From CAYRMV01 sp964425255 (lineage in GTDB: Bacteria > Bacteroidota > Bacteroidia > Flavobacteriales_D > Crocinitomicaceae), in NCBI GenBank assembly GCA_964425255.1, contig CAYRMV010000071.1, positions 1 to 16,848 on the forward strand: a stretch of DNA of 16,848 bases, read 5' to 3'. A program made the translations under genes and the position numbers. The notes under the pieces were generated by a model that was given only the letters and a program-made list of their open reading frames with translations, ran no database searches and was not told the DNA's origin. This document shows, one piece after another, positions 14,110-16,848 of the stretch (position 1 is the stretch's first letter; each line of letters opens with the position of its first letter).

Positions 14110-14583
14110 TTAACGAATTCGATCTACCGAATCCAAGAGATTTTTATCGCGTTTAACACCAACATTTCCGAGAAAAACCAGAGGTAATCCTGCAACAAAA
14201 AAGAAAAATCCTGCACCTAAAGTACTTACCACTTCCTCTTCTTTTGTCAAATATGTTCCCAACATGGAACCAAAAATGGCAACAGTCACCAAAATAAAAT
14301 AAATGGGAATGATCAAACGACCAATCATCAATTGTCTTTTCAAGTTTTTGAAAGACATCAGTGTTACAAAAATCAAAATCAACAAAACAAGTCCAACAAA
14401 ATAATAAGGTGTCGACTTGAATGCAGAAAGCGTATCCAAGGAAGCATATTCCTTCATTCCAAAAGCAGAAAGTTCATATCGGATTTCTTTCGCTTGAAAC
14501 TGATAAATCGTTGTTCCAAAAGAAGCGATGGCAACACAAATCATTGCCAAAGCATAGTAAACTGTTTGAATTCGTTGAATCAT
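14110..14583 (-). CDS. DUF4293 family four-helix membrane protein
   Basis: A 157-residue protein of the Bacteroidota-restricted DUF4293 family, function unknown. It opens with the family's MIQRIQTVYY segment leading into a first membrane helix (about 8-28). Three further hydrophobic helices follow (about 61-77, 90-110 and 121-140), and it ends with the conserved-looking LLDSVDRIR tail. A short outside loop (29-58) joins helices 1 and 2, and a basic loop (KNLKRQLMIGR, 79-89) joins helices 2 and 3, consistent with a cytoplasmic face there. The ATG at 14583 is 3 bp after the phosphohexomutase stop, so the two genes very probably share a transcript. No catalytic motif is visible. Confidence 0.9.
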   Translation of the reverse strand: MIQRIQTVYYALAMICVAIASFGTTIYQFQAKEIRYELSAFGMKEYASLDTLSAFKSTPYYFVGLVLLILIFVTLMSFKNLKRQLMIGRLIIPIYFILVTVAIFGSMLGTYLTKEEEVVSTLGAGFFFFVAGLPLVFLGNVGVKRDKNLLDSVDRIR

Positions 14584-14586
14584 AAT

Positions 14587-15993
14587 TTAACAAATAGTTT
14601 CTTCACAAGCTTTCAAAATTTCACGCACTTCCTCTAGCGTTGGAGCTTCTGCATACGTTCGCAAAACAGGCTCAGTACCAGATGCGCGAATCATCAACCA
14701 ACGATCGTCATCGAAGAAAAACTTCCAACCATCAATTGTACCCACCTCTTTTACTTGGTATTTCCCAAAACTCGCATACGCATTGTTTTGACAATTCACT
14801 ACAATTTTGTTTTTCAATTCCTCTGTAATGTGTAAATCATTGCGTTCAAATTGGAATTTACCGACAATCTCGTACACTTCTTGAATCAATTCATCCAATG
14901 TTTTGCCTGATTTTGCCATAAATTCCCAGATGATTAATCCCATCCAAATACCATCGCGTTCCGGAATATGACCTTTTACGGCAATTCCACCTGATTCTTC
15001 ACCACCCAGCAACACGTCTTCTTCGACCATGATTCCAGCGATGTATTTGAAACCAATTTTCACGATTTCACTTTCCAAACCATAATGTTCAGCCAATTTA
15101 CCCACACGAGGAGTAGCACTGAAAGCAGTAACCACTTTTCCAGTCATCTCTTTGTATTTCACCAAATAGTGAATCAACAACAAAATAATGTGATGTGAAT
15201 CAACAAATTCACCTTTTCCATTGTACAAACCAATTCGATCAGCATCCCCGTCTGTTGCAAGAGCGCAATCTACATTTCCTTGAGCTTTGATGTAATTTTC
15301 TAATTCCTGCAAATTTTTAGCAATCGGTTCAGGTGCTTGACCATAGAACGAAGGATTGTGTTCACAGTGAATAAAATGTGTTTTCGGTAAAATGCGTTTC
15401 AATACATTTTGACCCGCACCATACATCGCATCATATACCAAGTTTAGACCCGAATTGCGAATCGCATCTAAATCAAAACTTTTCTCCACGTGATTAACGT
15501 ACAATGTTTCGATGTCTTTTACTTCTAATTTCCCTGTTTTTTCAGCTTCTTCCAACGAAATCGCAGTCAAAGAAACCGGATTGATTTCAGGAATGATGTC
15601 TTCAATTTCTTGCACTTTATCTGGCGTAAGCGGTCCACCATAATATGCCTTCAGTTTGTATCCATTGTACGAAGGCGGATTGTGAGAAGCAGTAATGATT
15701 ACCCCCAAGCTACAACCGTATTCTTTTGCGGCAAGAGATATCATGGGAGTTGAAACAAATCCTTTCGCCATTTTAACGGTAATTCCTTCAGAAAGAAACA
15801 CTTTTACTGCTGTTTCAACAAACAAAGCGCCAGCAAAACGGCAATCGTGCCCAACAACAACAGATGGATTTTCAAAATTTTGTTTCATCCAAGTAGCCGT
15901 AGCGAAAGATACACGTGCTACATTTTCAACGGTAAATTCTTCTGCGATAATGGCTCTCCAGCCATCAGTACCAAATTTTATTTTTTGTGCCAA
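14587..15993 (-). CDS. Phosphoglucomutase/phosphomannomutase (alpha-D-phosphohexomutase family)
   Basis: A 468-residue cytoplasmic enzyme that interconverts hexose-6- and hexose-1-phosphates. The four family sites are all present: the N-terminal KIKFGTDGWRAII (4-16), the phosphoserine loop TASHNPPSYNGYK (101-113, Ser103), the Mg-binding loop TDGDADRIG (247-255), the sugar-specificity loop GGEESGG (330-336) and the phosphate-binding loop RASGTEPVLR (436-445). GEESGG is compatible with glucose or mannose phosphates; the motifs alone do not settle which. Glucose-1-phosphate from this enzyme would feed RfbF. The start codon is TTG at 15993: an in-frame TAG lies three codons upstream, and the next Met is residue 36, past the conserved FGTDGWR block. 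A TATCTTTG promoter-like site precedes it by about 20 bp. Confidence 0.94.
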   Translation of the reverse strand: MAQKIKFGTDGWRAIIAEEFTVENVARVSFATATWMKQNFENPSVVVGHDCRFAGALFVETAVKVFLSEGITVKMAKGFVSTPMISLAAKEYGCSLGVIITASHNPPSYNGYKLKAYYGGPLTPDKVQEIEDIIPEINPVSLTAISLEEAEKTGKLEVKDIETLYVNHVEKSFDLDAIRNSGLNLVYDAMYGAGQNVLKRILPKTHFIHCEHNPSFYGQAPEPIAKNLQELENYIKAQGNVDCALATDGDADRIGLYNGKGEFVDSHHIILLLIHYLVKYKEMTGKVVTAFSATPRVGKLAEHYGLESEIVKIGFKYIAGIMVEEDVLLGGEESGGIAVKGHIPERDGIWMGLIIWEFMAKSGKTLDELIQEVYEIVGKFQFERNDLHITEELKNKIVVNCQNNAYASFGKYQVKEVGTIDGWKFFFDDDRWLMIRASGTEPVLRTYAEAPTLEEVREILKACEETIC

Positions 15994-16013
15994 TGTCTTC
16001 TATTTTAGTGCAA

Positions 16014-16021
16014 CAAAGATA
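16014..16021 (-). promoter_or_regulatory. Candidate -7 promoter element for the phosphohexomutase gene
   Basis: The minus-strand octamer TATCTTTG is an exact match to TAnnTTTG and lies 20 bp upstream of the TTG start, giving a leader of roughly 14 nt. No clear TTTG is seen 17-23 bp further upstream. The position independently fits the chosen TTG start. Confidence 0.4.
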
Positions 16022-16045
16022 CACATTCTAGTTAGGGAAAGAATG

Positions 16046-16053
16046 TATTTTTG
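16046..16053 (+). promoter_or_regulatory. Candidate plus-strand -7 element before the 13-codon ORF
   Basis: TATTTTTG on the plus strand matches TAnnTTTG exactly and lies 46 bp upstream of the ATG of the tiny ORF at 16100. No -33 TTTG is present at the right distance, so the support is weak. Confidence 0.2.
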
Positions 16054-16099
16054 TTTCAGTTTTACACAATTTTACAGAAAAATAATAAGGAGATAGTAG

Positions 16100-16141
16100 A
16101 TGAAAAAAAAATTGTTGGGGCTAAATCGTTTTGAAAGGTGA
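16100..16141 (+). CDS. Possible 13-residue peptide ORF with strong Shine-Dalgarno sequence
   Basis: A tiny plus-strand ORF encodes MKKKLLGLNRFER and ends in TGA one base before the convergent NlpC/P60 gene's stop. Seven bases upstream of its ATG is a perfect AAGGAG (16087-16092). This is notable because Bacteroidota ribosomes mostly ignore Shine-Dalgarno sequences. The Lys-rich start is similar to short leader-type peptides, but there is no modifying-enzyme gene nearby to support a RiPP precursor. It may be chance in an otherwise empty 148-bp gap. No function is proposed. Confidence 0.22.
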   Translation: MKKKLLGLNRFER

Positions 16142-16702
16142 TTATTCCTCTACTCCGTAGTCCAATCGTTTGGTTGTTACATATCTTGGTATGTAATATT
16201 TACTTGTTTTAAAATTATCGATCACAACACCTCTGGATGTAGAAGAATGGATAAACTTGATCGCATCGGGTGTCACTTCGACGACTAAAGCCACGTGTCC
16301 AATTCGTGTACTGTTGGCGTTGCTTCCTTTAAAAAACATCAAGTCTCCTGGACGAATATCAGCTAATTTTACTGTTCGACCAAATTCAGCTAAACCATAA
16401 CTGGATCGTGTCAACTGGAAACCAAAATTTCCCATGACGTAATAAATGAAACCTGAACAATCAAAACCAGAGGGTGTGGAACCCGCATAGCGATACGGAG
16501 TACCTAGAAATTTTTTCGCATAACCAATGATTTGGTCTACTTGTTGGCTGTTTTTTACTAAAGTGTCTCGTTGAAGAGAATCGGTGGTAAGTGGAGCAAC
16601 TTTTGAGACGGAATCCGAAACTGTTCCCTGTGCGTTGGAATTCAAGCTGTTTGAAACAACAACAAACACAAAAAAGAGATATGTAAGAAACGACTTCCGC
16701 AT
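16142..16702 (-). CDS. Secreted NlpC/P60 (C40) cell-wall peptidase
   Basis: A 186-residue exported peptidase. Residues 1-25 form a signal peptide: basic MRK, a hydrophobic core (FLTYLFFVFVVVS) and a probable cleavage after NSNAQ. A Ser/Thr-rich linker (about 26-52) precedes the catalytic domain, which has FLGTPYRYAG (65-74), the nucleophile in GFDCSGF (Cys82), IRPGDLMFF (116-124), and the histidines GHVALV (His136) and FIHSS (His152). Enzymes of this family cleave peptide bonds of peptidoglycan, usually D-gamma-Glu-diaminopimelate, in the periplasm. No Cys follows the cleavage region, so it is probably soluble rather than a lipoprotein. The ATG at 16702 has a well-formed promoter only a few bases upstream, so the mRNA may be nearly leaderless. 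It is divergent from the MerR-type gene at the right edge. Confidence 0.93.
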   Translation of the reverse strand: MRKSFLTYLFFVFVVVSNSLNSNAQGTVSDSVSKVAPLTTDSLQRDTLVKNSQQVDQIIGYAKKFLGTPYRYAGSTPSGFDCSGFIYYVMGNFGFQLTRSSYGLAEFGRTVKLADIRPGDLMFFKGSNANSTRIGHVALVVEVTPDAIKFIHSSTSRGVVIDNFKTSKYYIPRYVTTKRLDYGVEE

Positions 16703-16710
16703 TGCGGTTG

Positions 16711-16743
16711 CAAAAATATCACTATTTTCACAAAAAAAACAAA
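16711..16743 (-). promoter_or_regulatory. Candidate Bacteroidota promoter (-33 and -7) of the NlpC/P60 gene
   Basis: On the minus strand TTTG (16743-16740) and TATTTTTG (16718-16711) match the -33 TTTG and -7 TAnnTTTG elements, separated by 21 bp, within the spacing known for this phylum. The predicted start of transcription is near 16705, only a few nt before the ATG at 16702, so the message would be almost leaderless. It is the best promoter match in the window. Confidence 0.5.
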
Positions 16744-16750
16744 TCGGATT

Positions 16751-16848
16751 TTGAACAAAGTAGCTGAAAATGAACTAAGCAAGTTGTACTACACCATTGG
16801 TGAAGTAGCCGAGATGTTTGATGTAAACACCTCATTGATACGTTTTTG
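16751..16848 (+). CDS. MerR-type transcriptional regulator, N-terminal fragment
   Basis: Plus-strand frame from a TTG at 16751 to the window edge reads, after 11 residues, LYYTIGEVAEMFDVNTSLIRF. This matches the start of a MerR-type winged-helix DNA-binding domain: an IGEVAEMFDV helix-turn-helix, then TSLIRFW. About 32 residues are visible; the effector part is beyond the edge. There is no ATG in this frame upstream of the domain, back through the neighbouring start region, so the start is TTG (16751, or TTG at 16784 just before the domain). It is divergent from the peptidase gene, with 48 bp between the starts. The target is unknown. Confidence 0.75.
   Translation, partial: MNKVAENELSKLYYTIGEVAEMFDVNTSLIRF

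Overview
The window looks like a chromosomal segment of a Bacteroidota, most likely a flavobacterium-like organism. The evidence is the low GC content, a DUF4293 protein, promoter-like sites matching the phylum's TAnnTTTG -7 element, and start codons with almost no Shine-Dalgarno sequence. No 16S rRNA or other marker is present, so genus is not assigned. Every full-length gene is on the minus strand, so transcription runs right to left. Only a partial MerR-type gene at the right edge, and a possible 13-codon ORF, are on the plus strand.

Left part (1-7252): a surface-polysaccharide (O-antigen type) locus of the ABC-transporter-dependent class. In transcription order it reads: wzm permease, an unrelated AlbA_2/HATPase regulator-like gene, wzt ATPase with a C-terminal cargo domain, a hexapeptide acyltransferase, an FkbM methyltransferase, a GT2 glycosyltransferase, rfbF (glucose-1-phosphate cytidylyltransferase) and rfbG (CDP-glucose 4,6-dehydratase, cut by the window edge). 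RfbF and RfbG make CDP-4-keto-6-deoxyglucose, the usual precursor of CDP-linked 3,6-dideoxy or branched sugars. The glycosyltransferase, methyltransferase and acyltransferase would build and decorate the chain, and Wzm/Wzt would export it. From about 1234 to about 4200 the DNA is clearly more AT-rich than both sides. The right boundary falls inside wzt, near the end of the ATPase domain, which suggests a swapped serotype cassette.

Middle (7253-10261): a short spacer with a candidate wzm promoter, a multi-pass membrane protein of unknown function, a DEAD-box RNA helicase, and a 225-bp intergenic region. That region holds a 22-bp tandem array with an exact 44-bp higher-order duplication, ending in a perfect 46-bp palindrome.

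Right part (10262-16848): glutamine-dependent asparagine synthase, an ABC-F ATPase, a DUF4293 membrane protein and a phosphohexomutase, closely spaced and probably co-transcribed in part. The phosphohexomutase could supply the glucose-1-phosphate used by RfbF. Beyond it are a secreted NlpC/P60 cell-wall peptidase and the divergent MerR-type regulator start.

Points most worth checking: the mosaic wzt and AT-rich cassette; the AlbA_2 gene between wzm and wzt, flanked by low-complexity repeats and carrying an in-frame 12-bp minisatellite; the repeat/palindrome element near 10.1-10.24 kb; a tiny ORF with a textbook Shine-Dalgarno sequence; and several TTG starts. I did not find a clearly new multi-gene system.
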